Shown here piece after piece: positions 1 through 5,708 of a stretch of DNA of 10,136 nucleotides. This stretch comes from Comamonadaceae bacterium CG_4_10_14_3_um_filter_60_75. Lineage in GTDB: Bacteria; Pseudomonadota; Gammaproteobacteria; Burkholderiales; Burkholderiaceae_C. The stretch lies in contig PFKL01000014.1 of assembly GCA_002784245.1 (NCBI GenBank), forward strand, positions 1-10,136. Reading direction: 5' to 3'. Every line of letters starts with the position of its first letter. Positions within the stretch are counted from its first letter, which is position 1. The notes beneath the pieces were generated by a model. The model saw only the letters and a list, made by a program, of their open reading frames with translations, ran no database searches and was not told the origin of the DNA. Both the position numbers and the translations under genes were made by a program.

Positions 1-539
1 GTGGTTTGCGGCGCGGCGGATTCACGCAGGGAGTCTTCGGCTTTGCCCTGGCTGCGTGCCAATTCGCCAAGCCAGCGCACCAGCTGGTTTTCGGCTTCGA
101 GTTCTTGTGCGGCTTGCAGACGCGCTGCTTCTTCTTGCGCCAGCTTGGCCTGTTGTTCGGCGCTGAGCGGCTTGCTGCTGTGCAGCGCAGCGGCCTGGGT
201 GTCGCCAAGCAATTGCCAGCCTTTGTAGGCGGCCTTGATCATCAAGGCCAGCGCGTGCTTGCACTGGTAGCCAACCGGGCAGGTGCATTCGCTGTCCCAG
301 TTGACGACTTGGCCGTTGAAGCTGCGCTTGAGGTCAACTTCAACGTAATACGGCGCACGCTGGGTGCCTTGCACCTGGCCTTCGAGCAGCCAATCTTTCT
401 TGACCGGGGTGATGTCCAGCGTCAGCACGCGCTGGTTGCGGTACAGCTCCAGCGCTCGGCTGTAGGTGGCGCTGTCCGCGTCGCGCATCACCGAAGGCAA
501 GTCCAGCCAGAGCCCACGGTGCACGTCAAAAGTTGTCAT
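1..539 (-). CDS. SWIM zinc-finger protein, N-terminal part (probably an SNF2-type helicase), truncated by the window edge
   Basis: This reading frame starts at the ATG at 539..537 and stays open for 179 codons to the left edge, so only the N-terminus is present. The start is supported by an AAAGG ribosome binding site (552..548), 8 bases upstream. Residues 85 to 95 contain C85-x-C87-x5-C93-x-H95, the CxCx(n)CxH pattern of a SWIM zinc finger, a DNA- or protein-binding module. The segment before it (YSRALELYRNQRVLTLDI) resembles the region that precedes SWIM in bacterial SNF2-family ATPases. From about residue 110 the sequence becomes an Ala/Gln/Glu-rich, probably helical linker. The helicase motifs would lie outside the window, so the helicase assignment is an inference; a stand-alone SWIM protein is possible. 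It lies 58 bases downstream of lipA on the same strand and could be co-transcribed with it. Confidence 0.75.
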   Translation of the reverse strand, partial: MTTFDVHRGLWLDLPSVMRDADSATYSRALELYRNQRVLTLDITPVKKDWLLEGQVQGTQRAPYYVEVDLKRSFNGQVVNWDSECTCPVGYQCKHALALMIKAAYKGWQLLGDTQAAALHSSKPLSAEQQAKLAQEEAARLQAAQELEAENQLVRWLGELARSQGKAEDSLRESAAPQT

Positions 540-540
540 G

Positions 541-594
541 AAATTGGCCTTTAGTCCTTATATTTATTGCGCCAATAGCTATTAAAGTAATAAC
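541..594. repeat. AT-rich intergenic element, possible copy of a dispersed Comamonadaceae repeat
   Basis: The 58-base gap between lipA and the SWIM gene is much more AT-rich than the surrounding genes. It contains a perfect 10-base palindrome AATAGCTATT (574-583). The pattern AAATTGGCCTTTAG, then a TTAT/TTATTGCGC core, then AATAGCTATTAAA, looks like a short dispersed intergenic repeat I associate with Comamonadaceae genomes; that is recollection and has not been searched. On the minus strand the element supplies the AAAGG ribosome binding site of the SWIM gene. No terminator hairpin with a T-run is visible behind lipA here. Confidence 0.35.
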
Positions 595-597
595 AGT

Positions 598-1599
598 TCA
601 GGCCTGGGTCGATGCCATGGCGTGTCCGGCTTGCTGGTCTGCGTGGTAGCTGCTACGCACCATAGCCCCGACGGCGGCGTGGCTGAAACCCATCTCGTAG
701 GCTTTTGCCTCGAACATTTTGAACACGTCGGGATGCACGTAGCGCTTGACCGTCAGGTGGCTGGTGCTGGGTGCCAAATACTGGCCGATAGTCAGCATGT
801 TGATGCCATGGGCGCGCATGTCGCGCATCACCGCCAGAATCTCGTCGTCGGTCTCACCCAGACCGACCATCAGGCCGCTTTTGGTCGGCACGTCGGGGTG
901 CAGGGCCTTGAATTTTTTGAGCAGGTTCAGGCTGAACTGGTAATCGCTGCCCGGGCGCGCTTCTTTGTACAGGCGCGGGATGGTTTCCAGGTTGTGGTTC
1001 ATCACATCCGGCGGCGCGGCTTTCAGAATCTCAAGTGCCCGGTCGTCACGGCCACGGAAGTCGGGTACCAAGACCTCGATTTGCGTTTGTGGCGACTGGG
1101 CGCGGATGTGCTCGATGCACGCCACAAAATGCCCGGCCCCGCCGTCGCGCAGGTCGTCGCGATCCACGCTAGTGATCACCACATACTTGAGCTTGAGCTG
1201 GGCAATAGTGTTGGCCAGGTTGACCGGTTCGTTGGCGTCCAGCGGGTCGGGGCGGCCGTGGCCGACGTCGCAAAACGGGCAACGTCGGGTGCACTTGTCA
1301 CCCATGATCATGAAGGTAGCGGTGCCGTGGCCAAAGCATTCGCCGATGTTGGGGCAACTGGCTTCTTCGCACACGGTGACGAGCTTGTTGGCACGTAGCA
1401 CGTCCTTGATCTCGTAAAACCGGGTGCTGGGGCTGCCTGCCTTGACACGAATCCACTCGGGTTTGCGAAGAATCTCGCCCGGCACCACTTTCACCGGGAT
1501 GCGCGAGAGCTTGGCGGCCGACTTTTGCTTGGCCGTGGCGTCGTAGTTTTCGGCACTTTGCGCTTCGCGGACCGTTTTGGTTTCAGTGGGTGAGTTCAT
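598..1599 (-). CDS. lipA: Lipoyl synthase (radical SAM enzyme)
   Basis: LipA inserts two sulfur atoms at C6 and C8 of the octanoyl chain bound to lipoyl domains (pyruvate and 2-oxoglutarate dehydrogenases, glycine cleavage H protein), using S-adenosylmethionine. The 333-residue protein has both expected iron-sulfur sites: the auxiliary cluster cysteines C77, C82 and C88 (CEEASCPNIGEC) and the radical SAM motif C103-x3-C107-x2-C110 (CTRRCPFC). The C-terminal RSSY motif (315-318) contains the serine that ligates the auxiliary cluster. The first 40 or so residues are a variable, basic extension usual for Burkholderiales. The ATG start at 1599 has only a weak AGAG upstream. It follows lipB on the same strand after a 126-base gap that holds a palindromic repeat. 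All key residues are intact. Confidence 0.97.
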   Translation of the reverse strand: MNSPTETKTVREAQSAENYDATAKQKSAAKLSRIPVKVVPGEILRKPEWIRVKAGSPSTRFYEIKDVLRANKLVTVCEEASCPNIGECFGHGTATFMIMGDKCTRRCPFCDVGHGRPDPLDANEPVNLANTIAQLKLKYVVITSVDRDDLRDGGAGHFVACIEHIRAQSPQTQIEVLVPDFRGRDDRALEILKAAPPDVMNHNLETIPRLYKEARPGSDYQFSLNLLKKFKALHPDVPTKSGLMVGLGETDDEILAVMRDMRAHGINMLTIGQYLAPSTSHLTVKRYVHPDVFKMFEAKAYEMGFSHAAVGAMVRSSYHADQQAGHAMASTQA

Positions 1600-1647
1600 G
1601 TTGTGCTCTATAGGCGTTGCATTGGCAGGAAAGGCGTCGTCCCAGAC

Positions 1648-1718
1648 GTCACTGCGAGCGAAGCGAGGCAGTCCATGCGAATGCGTGCGCTGGTGTGCTT
1701 CACTTTGTTTGTAATGAC
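1648..1718. repeat. Imperfect inverted repeat of the GCGAGCGAAGCGA type between lipB and lipA
   Basis: Two 28-base arms (1648-1675 and 1691-1718) flank a 15-base centre. The left arm begins GTCACTGCGAGCGAAGCGAG; the right arm is its reverse complement at 19 of 28 positions. Seven of the nine mismatches are transitions, and five of these become G-U pairs in a plus-strand RNA. The left arm strongly resembles the widespread TCATTGCGAGCGAAGCGAAGC palindrome family, whose copies give spurious HCERSEA peptides when translated. The element ends 7 bases before the lipB stop codon and fills much of the lipB-lipA gap. In the lipB-lipA mRNA (minus strand) the hairpin would be weaker, since most mismatches become C-A. 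Confidence 0.7.
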
Positions 1719-1725
1719 CTACCGT

Positions 1726-2490
1726 TCATGGTGACAAGTAAGCTGCGAGCTTCTTTGCGAAGACGTTTGCCACTTCTTTCCAGCCGACAAAAACGCCGAT
1801 TGTAGAAAGGTCAACCGTGCGCAGCCCCAGGTAGCCACAAGGGTTGATACGCGAGTAGGGTTCCAGGTCCATCGCGACGTTCAGCGCCACGCCGTGGTAA
1901 GTGCAGTTGCGGCTGACCTTGATGCCTAAAGCGGCGATTTTGCCCAAGCCGGTGAAATTGGGGCCGTCGGGGGAAATGGGGTCAGAGCCGTTGCGCTGCG
2001 CGGCCGGATCTGACCCCATTTCCCCCGGCGCCGACTTCATCGGCCGCTGCGCCAGCAACGCGTGGCCTGCCGGGTCGTCCAGCCGTATATAAATTCCCGG
2101 CGCTCCCGCCACCCGATGCCCGGTGACGCCAAAGTGCAGCAGCGTGCGGATCACTGCTTCTTCAATCCGGTAGACGTATTCCTTGACGAAATAGCCGCGG
2201 CGTTTGAGGTCCAGCAGCGGGTACGCCACCACCTGCCCTGGCCCGTGATACGTCACCTGCCCACCACGGTTGGTTTGCACCACAGGGATATTGCCAGGGT
2301 TAAAGATGTGCTCTTTTTTGCCTGCCAACCCTTGTGTATAAACCGGCGCGTGCTCGCAAACCCATAGCTCGTCGGGCGTGTTTTCAGAACGCGCAGCGGT
2401 GACGTCCTGCATCGCCGCATAAGTCGGCTCGTAGGCCAGCATCCGGCCCAAAAAAATTGGGGTCAGATTCCAATTATTTTCTGAACTCAT
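1726..2490 (-). CDS. lipB: Lipoyl(octanoyl) transferase
   Basis: LipB moves an octanoyl group from acyl carrier protein to the lysine of lipoyl domains, the step before LipA. The 254-residue protein has the family signature RGGQVTYHGPGQ (75-86, with H82), the catalytic lysine K184 in GLGKIAALG and the catalytic cysteine C218 in RINPCGY. The start at 2490 is chosen because it lies 10 bases after the ybeD stop codon and puts the conserved FLGR near the N-terminus; a longer frame back to 2658 would overlap ybeD and has no family resemblance. No good ribosome binding site is visible, which suggests translational coupling to ybeD. Two segments look unlike the family and coincide with palindromic repeats in the DNA: residues 6-12 (NWNLTPI) and 154-176 (from APGEMGSDP to ISPDG). 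The latter falls in the variable loop just before the catalytic lysine. The frame is intact, so the enzyme is probably active. Confidence 0.95.
   Translation of the reverse strand: MSSENNWNLTPIFLGRMLAYEPTYAAMQDVTAARSENTPDELWVCEHAPVYTQGLAGKKEHIFNPGNIPVVQTNRGGQVTYHGPGQVVAYPLLDLKRRGYFVKEYVYRIEEAVIRTLLHFGVTGHRVAGAPGIYIRLDDPAGHALLAQRPMKSAPGEMGSDPAAQRNGSDPISPDGPNFTGLGKIAALGIKVSRNCTYHGVALNVAMDLEPYSRINPCGYLGLRTVDLSTIGVFVGWKEVANVFAKKLAAYLSP
1965..2030. repeat. Palindromic repeat inserted in frame in lipB
   Basis: Two 22-base arms (1965-1986 and 2009-2030) are inverted complements at 21 of 22 positions, with a perfect 19-base core. The inner part continues with a single mismatch into CCG/CGG, leaving a GC-rich loop of about 14 bases. 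The arms carry GGGGGAAATGGGGTCAGA. The repeat encodes LipB residues 154-176, including the duplicated Gly-Ser-Asp-Pro, which look like translated repeat and not like conserved enzyme. The shared core TGGGGTCAGA recurs at 2458-2467. This resembles REP-like palindromes seen in many proteobacteria, an assignment made from memory. Confidence 0.85.
2455..2475. repeat. Short palindrome with TGGGGTCAGA core at the 5' end of lipB
   Basis: AATTGG (2455-2460) and CCAATT (2470-2475) form an inverted repeat around GGTCAGATT. The 10-mer TGGGGTCAGA (2458-2467) is identical to 1977-1986 in the larger palindrome within the same gene and to the reverse complement of 2009-2018. The element encodes LipB residues 6-12 directly before the conserved FLGR. 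It probably belongs to the same repeat family as 1965-2030, as a degenerate or half copy. Confidence 0.6.
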
Positions 2491-2500
2491 GTGTTGGGCT

Positions 2501-2785
2501 TTACAAAACCACCTTGACCATTGGATGCGTCGATAAGGCGCGGTACAAACCGTCGAGCTGCTCGCGGCTGGTCGCGTTGACGGTGATTGTGATGCCCAGG
2601 TAATTGCCGCCCTTGCTTGGACGCAGCTGCACTGTGCTGGCGTCAAAGCCGGGGTCAAATTGCTCGGCGATGTGGGTGATCGCGCCCACCAGTTGCTCGT
2701 TCTTGAGACCCATCACCTTGATCGCAAAGGCACAAGGGTAAGTGATGAGTGAGGTTGTGTGTGGGTCGGTGGGTGGTGTGGTCAT
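2501..2785 (-). CDS. ybeD: DUF493 / YbeD-family protein
   Basis: This is a 94-residue protein of the YbeD family (87 residues in E. coli), which has a small ACT-like alpha/beta fold. Its function is not established; it is often found next to lipB, as here, and a role in regulation linked to lipoate metabolism has been suggested from context only. Recognisable family features are TYPCAFAIKVMG (15-26), the RPSKGGNYLGITITVNATS stretch (55-73) and the C-terminal MVKVVL. Three starts are possible: ATG at 2785, ATG at 2803 and TTG at 2815. I prefer 2785 because it gives the usual 10 to 15 residues before the SLITYP segment. None has a clear ribosome binding site. Its stop codon is 10 bases before the lipB start, so the two genes are almost certainly one transcript. 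Confidence 0.9.
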   Translation of the reverse strand: MTTPPTDPHTTSLITYPCAFAIKVMGLKNEQLVGAITHIAEQFDPGFDASTVQLRPSKGGNYLGITITVNATSREQLDGLYRALSTHPMVKVVL

Positions 2786-2811
2786 GAATGGTTGCGATCG
2801 CATGAAGGGGG

Positions 2812-2848
2812 TCAATTTTGGACTGATTTCTACGTATAATCGCTGGCT
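2812..2848 (+). promoter_or_regulatory. Probable promoter of the atp operon
   Basis: A perfect TATAAT box lies at 2835-2840 in the ~100-base region between the divergent ybeD and atpI genes, 48 bases before the atpI start. Transcription would start near 2846-2848. The -35 region is poor: the hexamer 17 bases upstream is TCAATT, so the promoter may need an activator or rely on the -10. On the opposite strand TTGACC (2816..2811) could be a -35 for ybeD-lipB-lipA, but I find no convincing matching -10. Confidence 0.55.
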
Positions 2849-2888
2849 GAACTCACTGGGCTCGGCCTGTAAAGTAGGCGTAATGTAA

Positions 2889-3380
2889 ATGGGGACAATA
2901 GCACCGCTGGGTTTTCAAGATTCCGGTTTCGATGAAACCGAAGATGAAATTGTTCCCTTGACTCCCGCGCAGATTGCAGCTGTCAAAGCTGCCAATCCGG
3001 CCGTTTCGCCTTGGTGGGTAGTGGCAGGGCAGCTGGCCGTTGGTTTGCTGGCGGTGTTGTTGACTTGGGTTTTCTTGGGTGAAGCGGTGGCCAAGTCGCT
3101 GGCGTGTGGTGTGTTGGCGGTGGTTGTTCCGGCGGCTTTGTTCGCCCGGGGCCTGACAAGTCGTTTTGCGCAGGCAAACGTGGGTACCGCGGTGATGAGC
3201 TTCTTTTTGTGGGAGCTGGTCAAAGTTGTGATGACGGTGGGCTTGCTGTTGGCAGCGCATCGTTGGGTGACTGATTTGAGTTGGCCGGCCATGCTGGTCG
3301 GCCTGGTTGTCACCCTCAAGGTGTATTGGCTGGCGCTGGCGTTCAGACGCAAAGCGCTGCCGGTGCGGGTTAATGCTTAA
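2889..3380 (+). CDS. atpI: ATP synthase protein I
   Basis: AtpI is a small inner-membrane protein encoded at the head of bacterial atp operons; it is thought to help assemble or stabilise the c-ring and may affect magnesium handling, but it is not a structural subunit of the finished enzyme. The 163-residue product has an acidic N-terminal tail (to about residue 40) and four predicted membrane segments at about 42-64, 67-87, 101-122 and 131-152. Assignment rests on this topology and on position directly before atpB, since AtpI sequences are weakly conserved. The start is fixed from above by an in-frame TAA immediately before the ATG. That TAA is itself preceded by an ATG, giving ATG-TAA-ATG from 2883. 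The ribosome binding site is weak (AGG at 2876-2878). Confidence 0.88.
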   Translation: MGTIAPLGFQDSGFDETEDEIVPLTPAQIAAVKAANPAVSPWWVVAGQLAVGLLAVLLTWVFLGEAVAKSLACGVLAVVVPAALFARGLTSRFAQANVGTAVMSFFLWELVKVVMTVGLLLAAHRWVTDLSWPAMLVGLVVTLKVYWLALAFRRKALPVRVNA

Positions 3381-3410
3381 CGGCAAAAGTAACTGATCAA
3401 AGAGTAACTG

Positions 3411-4301
3411 ATGGCTGCTGAAGAACACGCTGTGCAACACGGTCCCACCGCTGGTGAGTACATTGGCCACCACTTGCAACACTTGCAGACGGGTAAACAG
3501 TCTGGTGTGATTGACATGTCGGTGTTTAATCTGGATTCGATCTTCTGGGCGCTGCTGCTGGGTGTGCTGGGTTTGTTCGTGATGTGGCGCGTCGCCAAAA
3601 CGGTTACTTCGGGTGTGCCGGGTCGCATGCAGGCGGCCGTTGAGATTCTGCTTGAGATGGTTGACACCCAGGCCAAGGGCATCATTCACAATGCCGAGTC
3701 GCGCAAATTCGTCGGCCCGCTGGCGCTGACCGTCTTCGTCTGGGTTTTCTTGCTTAATTCAATGGACTTCTTGCCGGTGGACTTGATTCCGCTGGCCTGG
3801 GAAGCTATTTACGCCGCTATGGGTGGAGACCCGCACCATGCTTACATGCGCGTTGTGCCAACGGCCGACTTGTCGACCACGTTGGCCATGTCGACCTCGG
3901 TGTTACTGGTTTGTCTGTACTACAACATCAAGATCAAGGGTGCCGGCGGCTGGGTGCACGAACTCGTTACCGCGCCGTTTGGTACCAGTAAGAATCCGGT
4001 GCTGGCGCTCATTTTGGGTGTGCTGAACTTTGCCATGCAGATGATTGAGTTCACCGCTAAGACGGTGTCGCACGGCATGCGGTTGTTTGGCAACATGTAC
4101 GCGGGCGAGTTGTTGTTCATGCTGATTGCGCTGATGGGTGCGGTCGGCTTTGGTTCGGCCACCGGGATTGCGCTGTGGTTTGGGCATGTGCTTGCGGGCA
4201 CCGGCTGGGCCATCTTTCACATTTTGATTGTGGCTCTGCAAGCGTTCATTTTCATGATGCTGACACTGGTCTACGTGGGCCAGGCGCACGATCACCATTG
4301 A
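3411..4301 (+). CDS. atpB: F1Fo ATP synthase subunit a
   Basis: Subunit a forms the two proton half-channels of the membrane Fo sector, next to the c-ring. The 296-residue protein is the usual betaproteobacterial size, somewhat longer than E. coli (271). The signature SHGMRLFGNMYAGE (220-233) includes the essential arginine R224, plus N228 and E233. The final helices carry WAIFH (H270) and LQAFIFM (Q277), equivalent to the E. coli channel residues H245 and Q252. The N-terminal 40 residues are His-rich and polar, and the C-terminus ends HDHH. The gap to atpI is 30 bases, with AAAGAG as a plausible ribosome binding site and a 10-base direct repeat AGTAACTGAT (3388-3397, 3403-3412) running into the start codon. 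Confidence 0.98.
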   Translation: MAAEEHAVQHGPTAGEYIGHHLQHLQTGKQSGVIDMSVFNLDSIFWALLLGVLGLFVMWRVAKTVTSGVPGRMQAAVEILLEMVDTQAKGIIHNAESRKFVGPLALTVFVWVFLLNSMDFLPVDLIPLAWEAIYAAMGGDPHHAYMRVVPTADLSTTLAMSTSVLLVCLYYNIKIKGAGGWVHELVTAPFGTSKNPVLALILGVLNFAMQMIEFTAKTVSHGMRLFGNMYAGELLFMLIALMGAVGFGSATGIALWFGHVLAGTGWAIFHILIVALQAFIFMMLTLVYVGQAHDHH

Positions 4302-4363
4302 GTTTGTTTTTGTCGGTTTGTCAGTAGTTTTTTCTTTTCAACTTGAATCCATAGGAGCTTTTA
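4302..4363 (+). promoter_or_regulatory. T-rich leader and strong ribosome binding site of atpE
   Basis: The 62-base atpB-atpE gap is rich in T runs between 4302 and 4340, followed by AGGAG at 4353-4357, 6 bases before the ATG. In E. coli the atpB-atpE gap holds a U-rich translational enhancer that raises c-subunit output; this leader looks functionally similar. The assignment is by analogy and composition, not by sequence identity. Confidence 0.55.
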
Positions 4364-4612
4364 ATGGAAAACGTTCTCGGTTTTGTGGCACTGGCCGCTG
4401 GTTTGATCATTGGTCTGGGTGCTATCGGTGCCTGTATCGGTATCGGCATCATGGGTAGCAAATACCTCGAAGCTGCAGCACGTCAACCCGAGTTGATGAA
4501 CGAATTGCAAACCAAGATGTTCTTGCTGGCTGGCCTGATTGATGCTGCGTTCCTGATCGGTGTCGGTATCGCGATGATGTTTGCCTTCGCCAACCCGTTC
4601 GTGTTGAAGTAA
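4364..4612 (+). CDS. atpE: F1Fo ATP synthase subunit c
   Basis: Subunit c is the proteolipid hairpin that forms the rotating ring of Fo. The 82-residue protein has two membrane helices joined by the polar loop R40-Q41-P42. Helix 1 carries the glycine-rich packing motif GLGAIGACIGIGIMG, and helix 2 carries the ion-binding carboxylate D60 in GLIDAAFLIGV. The residues after it (A61, A62) are not the Ser/Thr of sodium-type c subunits and the carboxylate is Asp, so proton coupling is expected. It has one of the best ribosome binding sites in the operon (AGGAG), fitting the high copy number of c per complex. Confidence 0.98.
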   Translation: MENVLGFVALAAGLIIGLGAIGACIGIGIMGSKYLEAAARQPELMNELQTKMFLLAGLIDAAFLIGVGIAMMFAFANPFVLK

Positions 4613-4650
4613 GCCCTTTTCACCTTTCACTGATCTAGAGAGGTTTTGTT

Positions 4651-5121
4651 GTGAGTATTAACGCAACATTCTTCGCGCAGCTCACGGTGTTTTTCCTGCT
4701 GGTGATGTTTACGATGAAATTCGTATGGCCACCAATTGCCAAAGCACTTGATGAACGCGCTCAGAAAATCGCAGACGGTTTGGCCGCTGCTGACAAGGCC
4801 CGTGCCGAGCTGTCGTCCGCCAACCAGCGGGTCGAAGCCGAGTTGGCCAAGTCGCGCACCGAGACCGCAAGCCGTTTGGCGGACGCCGAGCGTCGTGCCC
4901 TGACGATCATCGAAGAAGCGAAAGCCAAGGCTGCAGAAGAAGGCGTCAAGATCGTTGCCGCCGCCAAAGCCGAAGCCGAGCAGCAAGCCGTCAAGGCGCG
5001 CGAGGCCTTGCGCGAGCAAGTGGCCACGCTGGCGGTCAAGGGTGCCGAGCAGATTCTCCGCAAGGAAGTCAACGCTGGCGTCCACGCCGACTTGCTCAGC
5101 CGCCTGAAGACCGAGCTTTAA
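4651..5121 (+). CDS. atpF: F1Fo ATP synthase subunit b
   Basis: Subunit b dimerises to make the peripheral stalk linking subunit a to the F1 head. The protein is 156 residues, the same length as E. coli b. One N-terminal membrane helix (about 5-26) is followed by WPPIAKALDERAQKIADGL, with the conserved R36, then a long charged, Ala-rich coiled coil to about residue 130 and the delta-binding C-terminus (GAEQILRKEV...LLSRLKTEL). The start codon is GTG at 4651; it is chosen because it gives the standard MSINAT N-terminus and lies 7 bases after GAGAGG (4638-4643). Confidence 0.97.
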   Translation: MSINATFFAQLTVFFLLVMFTMKFVWPPIAKALDERAQKIADGLAAADKARAELSSANQRVEAELAKSRTETASRLADAERRALTIIEEAKAKAAEEGVKIVAAAKAEAEQQAVKAREALREQVATLAVKGAEQILRKEVNAGVHADLLSRLKTEL

Positions 5122-5130
5122 GAGAACACC

Positions 5131-5661
5131 ATGGCCGAACTTGCCACTATTGCCCGTCCCTACGCTGAAGCCCTGTTCAAAGCCAGTGCGTCAGACCCCA
5201 AGGCTGTGCTGGGCTGGCTCGATGAGCTGGCTGGTGTTGCCGCTGAGCCCCAGTTGCTGCAGTTTGCCGATAGCCCCCAAGCCACCGCTGAGCAGGTCTA
5301 CGGGGTGATCCGCGGTGTCGTCAAGTCGACGCTGGACGATCACGCGCAAAACTTTTTGCGTGCCGTCATTGCCAACAATCGACTGGCCTTTTTGCCAGAA
5401 GTTGCTGCGCAGTTTCGCGCGTTGGTGAACGCCCAAAGCGGCACCTCTGACGCGGTGGTTTACAGCGCTTTTGCCATTGAAGGTGCGGCGCTGGCGCAGA
5501 CGGCAGAGGTGCTCGAGCGCAAGTTTGGCCGCAAGCTCAACGTCTCGGTGGTGCTGCAGCCTGAGCTGATCGGTGGCATCCGGGTGGTCATAGGTGACGA
5601 AGTTCTTGACACATCCGTCAAGGCCCGTCTGGAACAAATGAAAGTGGCTTTGACGGCTTGA
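5131..5661 (+). CDS. atpH: F1Fo ATP synthase subunit delta
   Basis: Delta caps the alpha3beta3 head and joins it to the b-subunit stalk. The 176-residue protein (E. coli 177) has the N-terminal helical domain beginning ARPYAEALF (8-16) and the family signature LIGGIRVVIGDEVLDTSVKARL (146-167) in the C-terminal domain. The gap to atpF is only 9 bases and the ribosome binding site is weak, so translational coupling with atpF is likely. Confidence 0.97.
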   Translation: MAELATIARPYAEALFKASASDPKAVLGWLDELAGVAAEPQLLQFADSPQATAEQVYGVIRGVVKSTLDDHAQNFLRAVIANNRLAFLPEVAAQFRALVNAQSGTSDAVVYSAFAIEGAALAQTAEVLERKFGRKLNVSVVLQPELIGGIRVVIGDEVLDTSVKARLEQMKVALTA

Positions 5662-5708
5662 GGCTCTGCCCCAAGCGTTGGCCCAATTAATGAAAGAAGG
5701 AAAGAGTC

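Noticed and set aside
6..554. 182-codon plus-strand frame across the left edge
   Set aside because: It overlaps the minus-strand SWIM gene, which has a complete zinc-finger motif and a ribosome binding site, and it has no such support itself.
1617..1805. 62-codon plus-strand frame with an HCERSEA peptide
   Set aside because: This is a typical spurious frame produced by the GCGAGCGAAGCGA palindrome, not a gene.
2491..2658. Upstream extension of lipB to 310 residues
   Set aside because: It would overlap most of ybeD out of frame, adds 56 residues of low-complexity sequence unlike any LipB, and the start at 2490 fits the gene spacing.
2807..2823. GGGGGTCAATTTTGGAC upstream of ybeD as a third copy of the TGGGGTCAGA repeat
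   Set aside because: Only GGGGTCA is shared and there is no matching inverted arm, so chance similarity is more likely.
2812..2823. TTGGAC (2818-2823) as the -35 box of the atp promoter
   Set aside because: The spacing to TATAAT is only 11 bases, far too short for a sigma-70 promoter.
2853..3689. 278-codon open frame on the minus strand opposite atpI and the start of atpB
   Set aside because: Extreme His/Gln/Arg content and no domain; it is the antisense of hydrophobic membrane helices.
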